This document shows positions 1 to 7,924 of a stretch of DNA of 64,000 bases, in pieces. Under the pieces are notes generated by a model. The model made no database searches. It saw only the letters and a program-made list of their open reading frames with translations, and was not told the origin of the DNA. The first letter of the stretch is position 1. Every line of letters begins with the position of its first letter. A program made the position numbers and the translations under genes. The stretch is from Georgenia wutianyii (lineage in GTDB: Bacteria > Actinomycetota > Actinomycetes > Actinomycetales > Actinomycetaceae): contig NZ_CP040899.1 in assembly GCF_006349365.1 (NCBI RefSeq), positions 2,356,001 to 2,420,000 of the forward strand. The letters are read 5' to 3'.

Positions 1-2
1 AC

Positions 3-422
3 GCACTCATCGCGTTCGTGCTGCACCTCGGGTCGCGGGCCACCAGCGACCCGGCGGTCGCTGCGGCGACGGCGCTGTTCTCCGACCGCGCGGTGCCGGA
101 CCCGCGACTCGCGGGGGCCGTGGGAGAGCTTCTCGAGGAGACCGAGCGGTTCGTCGCCGAGGCCTACGCGGCCGGTGAGGGCGACAGTTCCCTGCCACCG
201 GCCGATGTCGCCGAGCACATCGTCGTCACGAACCTGGGAACGGCGTCGTTCCGGCTCCACCAGCATCCGACGGGACCTGGGCGGCCGCGGTTGCGCTTCC
301 TGCGCATCACCCTCGCGGGCGCCGGGTTCCACGACGTCGACTCCGTCATCGACGAGGTGGTGTCCAGCCGGGCGAACGGGACGCTGGACGCGCTCCCGCC
401 GAGCAGGAGCATGACCCGCTGA
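3..422 (+). CDS. TetR-like regulator, C-terminal part (cut by window edge)
   Basis: The frame is open from the first complete codon, so the gene begins upstream of the window and only about 139 C-terminal residues are seen. They look like the ligand-binding half of a TetR-family regulator: an alpha-helical segment with HLGSRATSDPAV, an Asp/Arg-rich middle and a helix around VAEHIVVTNLGTASFRL. The DNA-binding domain would lie outside the window, so the family call rests on general resemblance only. It converges on the surface-protein gene at 463-2421, with a strong hairpin between them. Confidence 0.45.
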   Translation, partial: ALIAFVLHLGSRATSDPAVAAATALFSDRAVPDPRLAGAVGELLEETERFVAEAYAAGEGDSSLPPADVAEHIVVTNLGTASFRLHQHPTGPGRPRLRFLRITLAGAGFHDVDSVIDEVVSSRANGTLDALPPSRSMTR

Positions 423-423
423 C

Positions 424-461
424 GTGGTGCGAGGGCCGGCGGACGCCGGCCCCCGCACCAC
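424..461. terminator. Bidirectional hairpin terminator
   Basis: Outer arms GTGGTGCG (424-431) and CGCACCAC (454-461) enclose inner arms GGGCCGGCG (433-441) and CGCCGGCCC (444-452). It fills the whole gap between two convergent genes. There is no clear T-tract, which is common for actinobacterial terminators. Confidence 0.7.
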
Positions 462-462
462 C

Positions 463-2421
463 TCACCTCCGGGCGTCGGTGAGGCGTCGACCGAGAAGCA
501 GCCCGGCACCGCCGAACAGCAGGAGTGCCGCGAGGGCGGCGGACCCCGCCGGCTCGACACCGGTGCTGGCCAGGGCTGCCGCCGGCCGCTGGGTCGCGGC
601 CTCGCCGGTGTTCACGTCACTGTCCGCCGCCGGGACCGTCGGCTCCGGGTCCACCGGGTCCGTCGGGTCCGTGGGATCCGGGTCCACCGGGTCCGTCGGG
701 TCGGTCGGGTCCGGGTCCACCGGGTCCGTCGGGTCCGTCGGGTCGGTCGGATCCGGGTCCACCGGGTCCGTCGGGTCCGGGTCCACCGGGTCCGTGGGAT
801 CCGGGTCCACCGGGTCCGTCGGGTCCGTCGGGTCCGGGTCCACCGGGTCCGTCGGGTCCGTCGGGTCGGTCGGGTCCGTCGGGTCGGTCGGGTCCGGGTC
901 CACCGGGTCCGTCGGGTCGGTCGGGTCCGGGTCCACCGGGTCCGTCGGGTCCGTGGGATCCGGGTCCACCGGGTCCGTCGGGTCGGTCGGGTCCGGGTCC
1001 ACCGGGTCCGTCGGGTCGGTCGGGTCCGGGTCCACCGGGTCCGTCGGGTCGGTCGGGTCCGGGTCCACCGGGTCCGTCGGGTCGGTCGGGTCCGGGTCCA
1101 CCGGGTCCGTCGGGTCGGTCGGGTCCGGGTCCACCGGGTCCGTCGGGTCGGTCGGGTCCGGGTCCACCGGGTCCACCGGGTCGGTCGGGTCCGGGTCCAC
1201 CGGGTCCGTCGGGTCCGTCGGGTCCGGGTCCACCGGGTCCGTGGGGTCTGGGTCCGCAGGCACGTCGCAGGGCAGCTGGCCGGTGAAGCCGTGGTGGTGG
1301 ATCTCGCCACCGCCGGTCGTCGTCACCCGCCGGGCGACCCACTGACCGTTGGTCGTCACGTGCGAGCTGAACATCAGGTCGACCTCGGGCGCCCAGATGG
1401 CGCCGAGCTCGACCCCGTCGACGAGGACCTCGCCGCTGAGACCGGACAGGTCGTACATGATGTGGCGGGCGTAGGACTGCTGGGCGGAGGAGGCCGAGGA
1501 CCAGCCCTCGATGCGGACCTGCTGGAGGCGGTCCGTGCCTGCCGGGACGTCGATGACGAGGGGCGCCTGCTCGGTCGGTGCGTAGCTCGCGGCCGCGCCC
1601 TCGAGCTTGACCGTGCGCCCGACGAGGTCCTCGTACGCCACGAGGTTGGGCCGGTCGGTCGCCAGGCCCGAGAGGTAGGCGAAGCCGTCCCGCTGCTCGA
1701 CGGTGGCCTGCCGGACCAGGTCCTCCCCGGCTCCGGGGAGGTCGGCGAGACACTGGTTGGCCCGGGCGACCCCGTCCTCGAGCCCTGCGAAGTAGGCCTC
1801 GACGCTCGGCCGCTCGGTGGCGACGTCGGCGGTCGAGGCGCCCGCGAAGGGCACCGTCTTGAGGTCGATCTTGCCGGTCTGGTCGGCGTTGGGCACCGCG
1901 TCGTTGAGGAGGCGGAGGAAGTCGGAGCCGGCGGCCGGCCCGAGGCCCCCGCCGCGGGCGCTCGCCCGGAGGTTGGTGACGTCGACGAGCCGGACGACGG
2001 CCGTCGCCTCGGGCGACCCGGGGGCGATGGTCCCGGAGTCGTCGCGGTTGGAGACGTCGAGCGCGCCGGTGCCGACGTAGCGCTCGGCGAGCACCCGGAC
2101 GGGGACGCCGTCGACGGTGGGCACCGTGTAGTCGGGCGTGCCGGCGGCCTGGTGGACGACGGGGTAGCCGTTCTGGTTCCCGGAGGACAGCTCGCCGAGG
2201 ACGGCGATCGACCCCTCGAGCTCGCTGTTGCTCAGCGTGACGTCGCCGCGGGCGACGACGGTGAACCCGTTCGCGAGCGCGAACGGGTTGAACGAACTCG
2301 GCTCCGCCTGCGCGGGTCCCGCGCCGAGCATCCCGAACCCGGCGACGGCGATGGCGGCCGCGGAGACGAGCGCGACCCCCTGCCGCTGACGTCCCGGGCG
2401 GACGCGAACATGTCGGCCCAA
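463..2421 (-). CDS. Choice-of-anchor A family surface protein, sortase substrate with Asp-Pro repeats
   Basis: A 652-residue exported protein. A TTG start at 2421 is preceded by a good ribosome site (GGAGGGAG); no ATG or GTG lies in a suitable place. Residues 1-40 form a signal peptide ending in PAQA. Residues about 42-345 resemble the choice-of-anchor A domain ([18 protein letters not shown], then a beta-rich adhesion-like region). Residues about 383-600 are a (D-P-T/V/D) repeat stalk. The tail has the sorting signal LASTG, a hydrophobic helix and a terminal GRRLTDARR, typical of class E sortase substrates in high-GC actinobacteria. It is probably wall-anchored and surface-exposed; the ligand is unknown. 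No sortase gene lies nearby. A tandem palindrome upstream suggests tight regulation. Confidence 0.85.
   Translation of the reverse strand: MGRHVRVRPGRQRQGVALVSAAAIAVAGFGMLGAGPAQAEPSSFNPFALANGFTVVARGDVTLSNSELEGSIAVLGELSSGNQNGYPVVHQAAGTPDYTVPTVDGVPVRVLAERYVGTGALDVSNRDDSGTIAPGSPEATAVVRLVDVTNLRASARGGGLGPAAGSDFLRLLNDAVPNADQTGKIDLKTVPFAGASTADVATERPSVEAYFAGLEDGVARANQCLADLPGAGEDLVRQATVEQRDGFAYLSGLATDRPNLVAYEDLVGRTVKLEGAAASYAPTEQAPLVIDVPAGTDRLQQVRIEGWSSASSAQQSYARHIMYDLSGLSGEVLVDGVELGAIWAPEVDLMFSSHVTTNGQWVARRVTTTGGGEIHHHGFTGQLPCDVPADPDPTDPVDPDPTDPTDPVDPDPTDPVDPVDPDPTDPTDPVDPDPTDPTDPVDPDPTDPTDPVDPDPTDPTDPVDPDPTDPTDPVDPDPTDPTDPVDPDPTDPTDPVDPDPTDPTDPVDPDPTDPTDPTDPTDPTDPVDPDPTDPTDPVDPDPTDPVDPDPTDPVDPDPTDPTDPTDPVDPDPTDPTDPVDPDPTDPTDPVDPEPTVPAADSDVNTGEAATQRPAAALASTGVEPAGSAALAALLLFGGAGLLLGRRLTDARR
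640..1250 (-). repeat. In-gene tandem repeat encoding the Asp-Pro stalk
   Basis: About 600 bp built from 9-bp units (GGGTCCGTC and variants on the plus strand) grouped into a 33-bp higher-order unit encoding [11 protein letters not shown]. Copies are nearly identical over the middle part and interrupted by shorter units at both ends. This suggests expansion and contraction by slippage or recombination, which would change stalk length. Confidence 0.9.
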
Positions 2422-2476
2422 GAGGATCTCCCTCCGACGGCGGAAGGTCCCGCCACGACAGCCGTCGTAGCGGGAC

Positions 2477-2518
2477 GGCTAGACGGCAGTCTAGCCCCGG
2501 CTAGACGGAAGTCTAGCC
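2477..2518. promoter_or_regulatory. Tandem palindromic operator upstream of the surface-protein gene
   Basis: Two 20-bp elements, GGCTAGACGGCAGTCTAGCC (2477-2496) and GGCTAGACGGAAGTCTAGCC (2499-2518), differ in one spacer base. Each has perfect 8-bp arms around 4 bases. They are separated by CC, giving a 22-bp centre-to-centre distance (about two helical turns). They lie 56-97 bases before the TTG start at 2421. Four regularly spaced half-sites suggest a regulator bound as two dimers on one DNA face. The regulator is not identified. Confidence 0.75.
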
Positions 2519-2544
2519 ACCGTCGCCGCGCAGGGAGGGGCCCC

Positions 2545-3522
2545 TTACACGCGGGCGAGCACCTCGGACTCGAGGCGGGCGTAGCTCGTCTCCATGCCGT
2601 CGACCATGCCGGTGGCGAGGACGGCCTCGCGGGTCGCCGCGTCGGGGTAGGTGACGACGAGGACGAGCAGCGTGCCGTCCGCGACGGGCGTGAGCGTGAG
2701 CTCGTTGAGCGTGGCCGGCCCGTCGGTCCCGATCATCCGCTCGGTGGTGACCTCACGGCAGGGCGGGACAGACTCCAGGAGCTCGCCGGTGAAGCCGAAC
2801 CGCTCCCCTCCTCCCTCCTGCTCCCACTCGTTGCGGTAGGTGTCACCGACGGACCGGGCAACCTCGCACACCGGCATGGTCCAGCCGTCCGGGCCGAGCA
2901 TCCAGCGGCGCAGCAGGTCGGGGTCGTGGTGTGCCTGCCACACGAGCTCGACCGGTCCGCGCACGAGCCGAGCGACCCGCACCTGCGTGTCCCCGAGGAG
3001 CTGCGCCTCGGCGCTCCGGTCGGCAGCGAAGGAGGCGAGGTCCGCGAGGACGTCGTCCACCTGCGAGAGGGCGGAGACCATGCCCTCCTCCATCCCCATG
3101 GCGAGGAGCTTCTCGAGGTCCTCCACCCCGGGGAAGTGCGTCGTCGTCGTCACGCGCGAGCCGCCCGGGGCCTCCTCGAAGCGGGTGGTCATGAGCATCG
3201 TCGGCATGTCCGGGTCGGGCTCCCCGTCGGCACCGGTGAAGCCGTCCCGGACCTCGAACGAGCGCCCGGGGTCGACGGCGAGGAAATCCCAGTAGCCGTG
3301 GGAGCGCTCCCCGTCCGGGCCGGTCATGTAGTAGGTCGACCGGCCCCCGGGGACGAGGTCGTGGCGGGTGAAGGTCGCGGGGTAGCCGGGCGGCCCCCAG
3401 AACCTCTCGAGCCGGCGGGGGTCGGCGTAGGCGTCCCACACCCGGCGCACGGGCACGGGGAAGTCGGCGACGATGGTCAGGGTCAGGGCGTCGAGGTCCT
3501 TGTCGACGGAGGTCAGTGGCAT
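2545..3522 (-). CDS. Tandem SRPBCC (AHSA1-like) domain protein
   Basis: A 325-residue protein with two START/AHSA1-type ligand-binding folds: residues about 10-150 (FPVPVRRVWDAYADPRRLERFWGP opening, then a GYWDFLAVDPGR segment) and about 165-320 (VRLVRGPVELVWQAHHDPDLLRRWM opening). Such domains bind hydrophobic ligands in a cavity; in bacteria they often sit next to ArsR regulators. The upstream ArsR gene ends 21 bases before this start, so the pair is almost surely co-transcribed. The function is unknown; stress or detoxification is only an inference from the pairing. Confidence 0.85.
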   Translation of the reverse strand: MPLTSVDKDLDALTLTIVADFPVPVRRVWDAYADPRRLERFWGPPGYPATFTRHDLVPGGRSTYYMTGPDGERSHGYWDFLAVDPGRSFEVRDGFTGADGEPDPDMPTMLMTTRFEEAPGGSRVTTTTHFPGVEDLEKLLAMGMEEGMVSALSQVDDVLADLASFAADRSAEAQLLGDTQVRVARLVRGPVELVWQAHHDPDLLRRWMLGPDGWTMPVCEVARSVGDTYRNEWEQEGGGERFGFTGELLESVPPCREVTTERMIGTDGPATLNELTLTPVADGTLLVLVVTYPDAATREAVLATGMVDGMETSYARLESEVLARV

Positions 3523-3543
3523 GGCAGTGCCTCTCAGGGGCGG

Positions 3544-3888
3544 TCACTCATCGGTGAGGAGCGCGTCGAGCCGGGCGACCCGACCGCTCCAGATCTGCTC
3601 GTACTGGTCCAGCAGCTGCTGGGCCTGCCGCAGCGTGTCGGGGTTGCCCCGCACGCGCCGTTCACGTCCCTGCGGTTCCTTGGTCACCAGGCCCGCTCCC
3701 TCCAGGACGGCGACGTGCTTCTGCACGGCCGCGAACGACATGTCGTACGCAGCGGCCAGCTCGGACACCGACGCCTCCTCGGTGAGGGTGCGCCGGACGA
3801 TGTCGCGCCGGGTGGCGTCCGCGAGCGCCCGGAAGATCCGGTCGATCTCGTCGTCGGCCAGGGCGGGCCGTTCGCAACGTACAACCAT
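3544..3888 (-). CDS. ArsR-family transcriptional regulator (autoregulated, leaderless)
   Basis: 114 residues with a winged helix-turn-helix at about 15-95: DEIDRIFRALADATRRDIV, the recognition helix in SVSELAAAYDMSFAAVQKHV and a wing GLVTKEPQGRERRV. It lacks the Cys/His metal-binding pattern of arsenic sensors, and so fits the ArsR subgroup paired with SRPBCC proteins. The ATG at 3888 lies inside a perfect palindrome and about 8 bases after a -10 box, so the mRNA is probably leaderless and the protein would occlude its own start region. It forms an operon with the downstream SRPBCC gene. Confidence 0.88.
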   Translation of the reverse strand: MVVRCERPALADDEIDRIFRALADATRRDIVRRTLTEEASVSELAAAYDMSFAAVQKHVAVLEGAGLVTKEPQGRERRVRGNPDTLRQAQQLLDQYEQIWSGRVARLDALLTDE

Positions 3889-3925
3889 TTGGTTGTACGT
3901 TATGCCCGCCCCGTGCCCACGTCAA
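3876..3925 (-). promoter_or_regulatory. Leaderless promoter with overlapping perfect palindromic operator
   Basis: On the minus strand TTGACG (3925-3920) is followed after 17 bases by TAACGT (3902-3897), and the start codon begins 8 bases later. Arms AACGTACAACCA (3876-3887) and TGGTTGTACGTT (3890-3901) form a perfect 12-bp inverted repeat around TT. The operator therefore covers the -10 box, the expected transcription start and the first codons of the ArsR gene. Confidence 0.8.
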
Positions 3926-3929
3926 CCCC

Positions 3930-4730
3930 CTAGGCGTACCGCCGTGCGACGCGCACGGTCTGCGGCCCGTAGGACCCGCCGAAGATCACTGCGTGCATGA
4001 TCAGCATCGTCAGCTGGTGCAGCCCCACCCGCTCGCGCCACCCCTGCGCCAGCGGCGAGACCTCCTGGTAGCCGGCGAGGATGTCGGGCAGCCGGTCCAC
4101 CCCGAACAGGTCGAGCGCCGCGAGGTCCGTCTCGGCGTGCCCACCGTGTGCCGCCGGGTCGATGAGGACCCCGCACGGACCGTCGGCGCCCCGCGTCCAC
4201 ACGACGTTGCCGCCCCACAGGTCCCCGTGCAGGCGCGCCGCCCGCGGTCCGACGAGGGCGGGCTGGTCGTGGTCGAAGTCCCCTGCCGCGAGCCGGTCGG
4301 CCACCCGGTCGAGCACGCGGGCGCCGTCCTCGTCGAGGGCTCCCCTCGCCACCGCGCGCCGCACGTAGGGCCGGATCTGCTCCTCGGCGTAGAAGTCGGC
4401 CCAGCGCGTGTGCACGGGCGCGGCGTCGTGGTCGTGCAGCGGCATCGGGCCCGAGCTGCGCGGGACCGGCCCTCTCCAGCCGGGCGGGGCGCAGCCGAAG
4501 GACGGCGCGCCCGCGGCGTGGGTCCGGGCCAGCCCACGCCCGAAGGCGGCCGCCCCCTCGGCGGTCGCCTCCGCGGCGGGCAGGTGGACGAGGTCCAGCC
4601 AGCCCTCTCCCTCCCCGAGGATCTCGACGACGGGCGCGCCGCCCTGGTCCGTCGCGTCCGCGAGCCAGCGCAGCCCGGCCGCCTCGAACCGCAGCGTCTC
4701 GGGGTCGTCGGTCTTGTGGAAGATCCTCAT
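3930..4730 (-). CDS. Fructosamine kinase / ketosamine-3-kinase family protein
   Basis: 266 residues of the fructosamine-kinase fold (related to aminoglycoside phosphotransferases). The catalytic loop ARLHGDLWGGN (Asp base and Asn metal ligand) and the metal-binding IDPAAHGGHAETDLAAL are both present, as is the C-terminal helical lobe. The N-terminal lobe has FHKTDDPETLRFEAAGLRWL as the likely Lys/Glu nucleotide-binding part. Family members phosphorylate sugar-amine adducts, leading to deglycation, in the cytoplasm. At 266 residues it is slightly short but looks complete. It runs divergently from the response regulator gene. Confidence 0.82.
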   Translation of the reverse strand: MRIFHKTDDPETLRFEAAGLRWLADATDQGGAPVVEILGEGEGWLDLVHLPAAEATAEGAAAFGRGLARTHAAGAPSFGCAPPGWRGPVPRSSGPMPLHDHDAAPVHTRWADFYAEEQIRPYVRRAVARGALDEDGARVLDRVADRLAAGDFDHDQPALVGPRAARLHGDLWGGNVVWTRGADGPCGVLIDPAAHGGHAETDLAALDLFGVDRLPDILAGYQEVSPLAQGWRERVGLHQLTMLIMHAVIFGGSYGPQTVRVARRYA

Positions 4731-4804
4731 CGGGCCATCGTGGCAAGCGCGCGGCGCGTGGGCGAGGCGGGTCCCCCGGTCGGGCGGGAGGTTAAGGTCG
4801 ACAT

Positions 4805-5551
4805 GTGACGGACACGGGCGGGCGAGGCACGGCAGTGGTGATCGAGGACGACGCGGACATCCGCTTCCTCCTGGAGACCACCCTCGTGCAGGCAGGGTTC
4901 ACGGTGGCGACGGCGTCCACCGGCGAGGCAGGGGTCGAGGCGGTGCGCGAGCACCAGCCGGTGGTCGCCACCCTGGACATCTCCCTGCCCGACTTCGACG
5001 GCTTCGAGGTCGCGCGCCGCATCCGGGCGTTCTCCGACGCCTACATCCTCATGCTCACCGGCCGCGCCGACGAGATCGACACCCTGCTCGGCCTCGAGGC
5101 GGGGGCCGACGACTACGTGACCAAGCCGTTCCGGCCGCGTGAGGTGCGCGCCCGGATCGAGGCGATGCTCCGCCGTCCGCGGGCCGCCGGGGTCGCGCCG
5201 GCCGTGCCCGGCACCGACGAGGACGCCGTGCTCTCCCACGGGGAGCTGCGGCTGGACCGCGACGCCCGCGTCGTCGAGCTCGCCGGGGCGCCGCTCGTGC
5301 TCACCCGCAGCGAGTTCGACATCCTCGCCGCGCTGCTGGTCAACCCGCGGCGGGTGCTCACCAAGTCGCAGCTCGCGCGCTCGGTCTGGTCCGACAGCTA
5401 TGACACCGGGACCGAGCCTGGCGAGGCCGACCACCGTTCGGTGGAGGTCCACGTCGCCAACCTGCGGCGCAAGCTCGGTGAGGACGCCACCAACCCGCGG
5501 CACGTCCAGACGGTCAGGGGCGTCGGCTACCGCCTCGGCGACCCGCGCTGA
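4805..5551 (+). CDS. OmpR/PhoB-family response regulator
   Basis: 248 residues. The receiver domain (about 9-125) has the acidic pair E14/D15, phospho-acceptor D58 in ATLDISLPDFDGFE, T85 and K107 in DDYVTKPF, all intact. The winged-helix DNA-binding domain (about 140-245) includes LTRSEFDILAALLVNPRRVL and ends with VRGVGYRLGD. The start is GTG at 4805; the ATG two bases upstream runs straight into a stop. The gene converges on a degenerate Hpt gene, and the only sensor kinase nearby is at 8033-9763, so it is the likely partner. Confidence 0.93.
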   Translation: MTDTGGRGTAVVIEDDADIRFLLETTLVQAGFTVATASTGEAGVEAVREHQPVVATLDISLPDFDGFEVARRIRAFSDAYILMLTGRADEIDTLLGLEAGADDYVTKPFRPREVRARIEAMLRRPRAAGVAPAVPGTDEDAVLSHGELRLDRDARVVELAGAPLVLTRSEFDILAALLVNPRRVLTKSQLARSVWSDSYDTGTEPGEADHRSVEVHVANLRRKLGEDATNPRHVQTVRGVGYRLGDPR

Positions 5552-5557
5552 GCCGAC

Positions 5558-5893
5558 TCAGGCCCGCTCGGGGCCGGTGAGCGCGGCGACGGTCGCCGCC
5601 GCGCCTCCGTCGATCTCGGTGAGCACGGCCCGCGCCGCCTCACCCGTGGCGGTGCGGGAGCGCGCGCAGGCGTCGGCGAGGGCGTGGGCGCCGAGCATGG
5701 TGGCCGAGCAGCCCAGGCTGAGCGCGGCGTCACGCAGCTCGGCGGGCTCCCCCGCGGCGACGGCGCGGCGCACCCGCTCCACCCGCTCAGGGAGCATGGC
5801 GAGGAAGTGGTCGACCATCCCCTCCGCCGCCGCGGCGCCGACGTCGGCGCGCAGCCGGGCGAGGGCCGCCGGGTCGAGCACGTCGCCGCTCAC
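5558..5893 (-). CDS. Hpt-like domain protein lacking the phosphorylatable histidine
   Basis: 111 residues with the helical pattern of an Hpt domain: an N-terminal LDPAALARLRADVG, a long helix, then RDAALSLGCSATMLGAHAL. Aligned with the usual AHSLKGSSANLGA motif, the phospho-acceptor His is Leu58 and the Lys is Gly61, while the flanking Ser, Leu and LGA positions are kept. It therefore cannot act as a normal phosphotransfer protein; a docking or inhibitory role on the kinase or regulator is possible. It starts 4 bases after the stop of the exported-protein gene upstream, so it is the last gene of that operon. Confidence 0.7.
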   Translation of the reverse strand: MSGDVLDPAALARLRADVGAAAAEGMVDHFLAMLPERVERVRRAVAAGEPAELRDAALSLGCSATMLGAHALADACARSRTATGEAARAVLTEIDGGAAATVAALTGPERA

Positions 5894-5896
5894 CGG

Positions 5897-6796
5897 TCAG
5901 CCGCAGTACGCCGCGCCGACGCCGACCCGCTCGACGCGGACCCTCACCGTCGTCGAGGAGGGGATCGTCGTGCCGTCGGCCAGGACGGCGACCACCCGGA
6001 CCGAGTAGGTGTCGAACGTGACGACGTCGAACTGGTAAGGGCTCAGGGTGGCCGAGGGCCGGCTGCTCACCGGCGCGGTGCCGACCTCGCGCCAGGTCCC
6101 GCGGTCGTCGACCTGCAGGCTGAAGCGGGCGGCGTTCTGCGCCAGGCCCGCGCGGTCCCACTCCCAGGAGAGGGTGACGAACTGGTTGAGGAAGCCGCGG
6201 GAGCAGGTGGGGCCGGTGACGCGCGGAGCCGCCGGTAGCTGCTGGGTGGCGGACCACGCCGTGGAGGCGGTCCACGCCGAGGAGCCGGCGGCCAGGCCGG
6301 TGACGCTCGTCGCGAAGGACAGGGCGCGCCCGCCCAGCTCGGCGCGCACCTTGTCCGAGGGCACGAAGGTGAGGCACAGGGTCCGGGCCCCGGTGATCTG
6401 CTGGCCGGTGACGGTGAAGGAGGTTCCCGCGCCGCTCGGGCTCGCGGTGAACGCCGGGGCGCCGCCGTTCGGGCAGGTGCCGCCCGCCGTGGCGAGGCGG
6501 TACTCGATCGTCGAGCCCGCGAGGTCGCTGCCGGTGAGGGCGCGGCCGTCCACACCCACCCGCACGGCGCTGGGCTGCCAGGTCCCGTGGACGTCACCGG
6601 ACATCGCGATGGTGGCGCTCGTCGAGCCCGACGGCGCCACGTCGACGCGCACTCCCCCGGTGCGCAGCGCAGGGACGGTGACCACGACCTCGTCGCTCCA
6701 TGCCGCGAGCGTCGTGCCCGAGGGGCGCAGCACGAGGGCGCCGCCGAGGAGGAGGGCCAGGAGGAGCACGACGGCGGTGGGCCGCTCGACCGTCAT
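5897..6796 (-). CDS. Exported protein with SipW-type alternate signal peptide (third of three)
   Basis: About 300 residues. I chose the ATG at 6796, which overlaps the previous stop as ATGA, instead of an upstream GTG-type extension. The N-terminus has a hydrophobic segment followed by GTTLAAWSDE, the signal-and-cleavage context of alternate signal-mediated exported (TasA/CalY-like) proteins. The body is beta-rich and contains Cys pairs (TCPNGG, TLCL, TCSRG) and a C-terminal Ig/FnIII-like stretch (TLSWEWDRAGL, then YSVRVVAVLADG). It is about twice as long as the other two exported proteins. Function unknown; possibly a surface fibre or its assembly partner. Confidence 0.72.
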   Translation of the reverse strand: MTVERPTAVVLLLALLLGGALVLRPSGTTLAAWSDEVVVTVPALRTGGVRVDVAPSGSTSATIAMSGDVHGTWQPSAVRVGVDGRALTGSDLAGSTIEYRLATAGGTCPNGGAPAFTASPSGAGTSFTVTGQQITGARTLCLTFVPSDKVRAELGGRALSFATSVTGLAAGSSAWTASTAWSATQQLPAAPRVTGPTCSRGFLNQFVTLSWEWDRAGLAQNAARFSLQVDDRGTWREVGTAPVSSRPSATLSPYQFDVVTFDTYSVRVVAVLADGTTIPSSTTVRVRVERVGVGAAYCG

Positions 6797-7299
6797 GGCA
6801 TCTCCTGGGTGAGGGTCCATCGCAGGGCGCCGGCGTCGAGCGTCGTGTGCTGCGGGAGACCGGCCGGGACGGTGAGCTCGACGACGGCGGTCGTCCGGGC
6901 GCCGTCGTGCTCGGGGGTGACGGTCCAGCGGTGGGGGCCCGCGCCGGGCAGCGGCGTCGTCACGATGACGGTCGCACCACCGAGGCCGCGCAGGGCGGTG
7001 GTGTCGAGGGCGAGGCGGCCGGTGAGCAGGTCACCGGAGGCCGCGACCCGGACGGTCGAGGTCACGCGGACGACGTCGCCCGGGACGAGGGCGGTGCCTG
7101 CGGGCAGGGGCTGGGTGGTGCCCGGCCGCAGGACGACGGTCGCGGCGGCGAGCGGCTCCACGCTGAGCTCGCCCGCGCTCACCGCCGCGAGGTCACGCTG
7201 CTCGGCGTCGTTCCAGCCGGCGAGCGTCGTGCCACCGCCGGAGAGGAGGACGGTGGCCAGGCCTGCGGCGACGGCGGCGCGGGTGAGTCTGCTGGGCAC
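6793..7299 (-). CDS. Exported protein with SipW-type alternate signal peptide (second of three)
   Basis: 168 residues. The N-terminal helix (about 8-22) leads into GGGTTLAGWNDAEQ, the short W-[SN]-D motif seen at processing sites of alternate signal-mediated exported proteins. The mature part is beta-strand-rich (VVLRPGTTQPLPAGTALVPG; VRVTSTVRVAASGDLL) and ends TLTQEMP. The motif ASGDLL is shared with the protein at 7343-7924, which suggests that the two are paralogues. Its stop overlaps the next start (ATGA), so translation is coupled. Confidence 0.75.
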   Translation of the reverse strand: MPSRLTRAAVAAGLATVLLSGGGTTLAGWNDAEQRDLAAVSAGELSVEPLAAATVVLRPGTTQPLPAGTALVPGDVVRVTSTVRVAASGDLLTGRLALDTTALRGLGGATVIVTTPLPGAGPHRWTVTPEHDGARTTAVVELTVPAGLPQHTTLDAGALRWTLTQEMP

Positions 7300-7342
7300 G
7301 GTGGTCCTCCTCTCCGGGACGGCGGGTGGGGTGTCGGGTGGG

Positions 7343-7924
7343 TCAGCCGACGACGGGGGTCTGGGTGAGGGTGACGTCCAGCCCGCCGAGGTTGACGCTC
7401 TGTCCCTGCCCGACCAGGCCGGCGGTGGTCTCGTCGAACGTCACGGTCACCGACACCTCCACCGTCTGGTCCGCGCCGGTGGCCACCACCGGGGCCGAGG
7501 CACCGGAGACGGGCTGTCCGTTCAGGCTCATCGCCGAGGACGCCGCCAGGCGGCCGCGCAGCTCCCCGTCCCCGCCCAGCTCGCGCAGGTTGTGCGACAC
7601 CGCGGCCCGCAGCAGGTCCCCGCTGGCCTCCACCGACAGCGTCTCGCGGTAGGTCAGCGCATCCCCCGGCACGACCTCGTAGCGGGCCGCGGCCACGGCC
7701 GCCGTCACGTCCGTGCCGACGACGTTGGTCCACGAGCCCGTCCCGCCCTCCAGGTCCAGCACGCCGGAGCGGATCGCGGTGTCCACGGCCGCGGCCTGGG
7801 TGTCGGACCACTGTGCGAAGGTCACGCCACCGGCACCCAGCAGCACCACCCCCACACCGGCGGCCGCCACGGCCTTCCAGCCGGCGGAGGAATGACGAAC
7901 GCGAGCGGAGGAACGAGAGATCAT
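7343..7924 (-). CDS. Exported protein with SipW-type alternate signal peptide (first of three, RER_14450-like)
   Basis: 193 residues, ATG at 7924. A basic start (MISRSSARVRHSSAGWK), a hydrophobic helix (about 18-36) and VTFAQWSDTQAA form the alternate signal. The body, with VVPGDALTYRETLSVEASGDLL and a C-terminal LDVTLTQTPVVG, matches what I know of actinobacterial 'alternate-type signal peptide' exported proteins related to TasA/CamS/CalY. These are secreted or fibre-forming in Bacillus; here the role is unknown. It is the first of three consecutive members downstream of a sensor kinase. The dedicated signal peptidase usually found beside such genes is absent from the window. Confidence 0.78.
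   Translation of the reverse strand: MISRSSARVRHSSAGWKAVAAAGVGVVLLGAGGVTFAQWSDTQAAAVDTAIRSGVLDLEGGTGSWTNVVGTDVTAAVAAARYEVVPGDALTYRETLSVEASGDLLRAAVSHNLRELGGDGELRGRLAASSAMSLNGQPVSGASAPVVATGADQTVEVSVTVTFDETTAGLVGQGQSVNLGGLDVTLTQTPVVG

Noticed and set aside
640..1250. CRISPR-like regular repeats
   Set aside because: The units are directly adjacent, in frame and encode Asp-Pro; there are no unique spacers. The same holds for the array at 35620-36770.
424..3933. An 1169-codon open frame on the plus strand across the surface-protein and SRPBCC genes
   Set aside because: It is the antisense of the Asp-Pro repeat and of two clear minus-strand genes. Its Arg/Val/Gly composition comes from GC-rich codon bias, and it has no recognisable domain.
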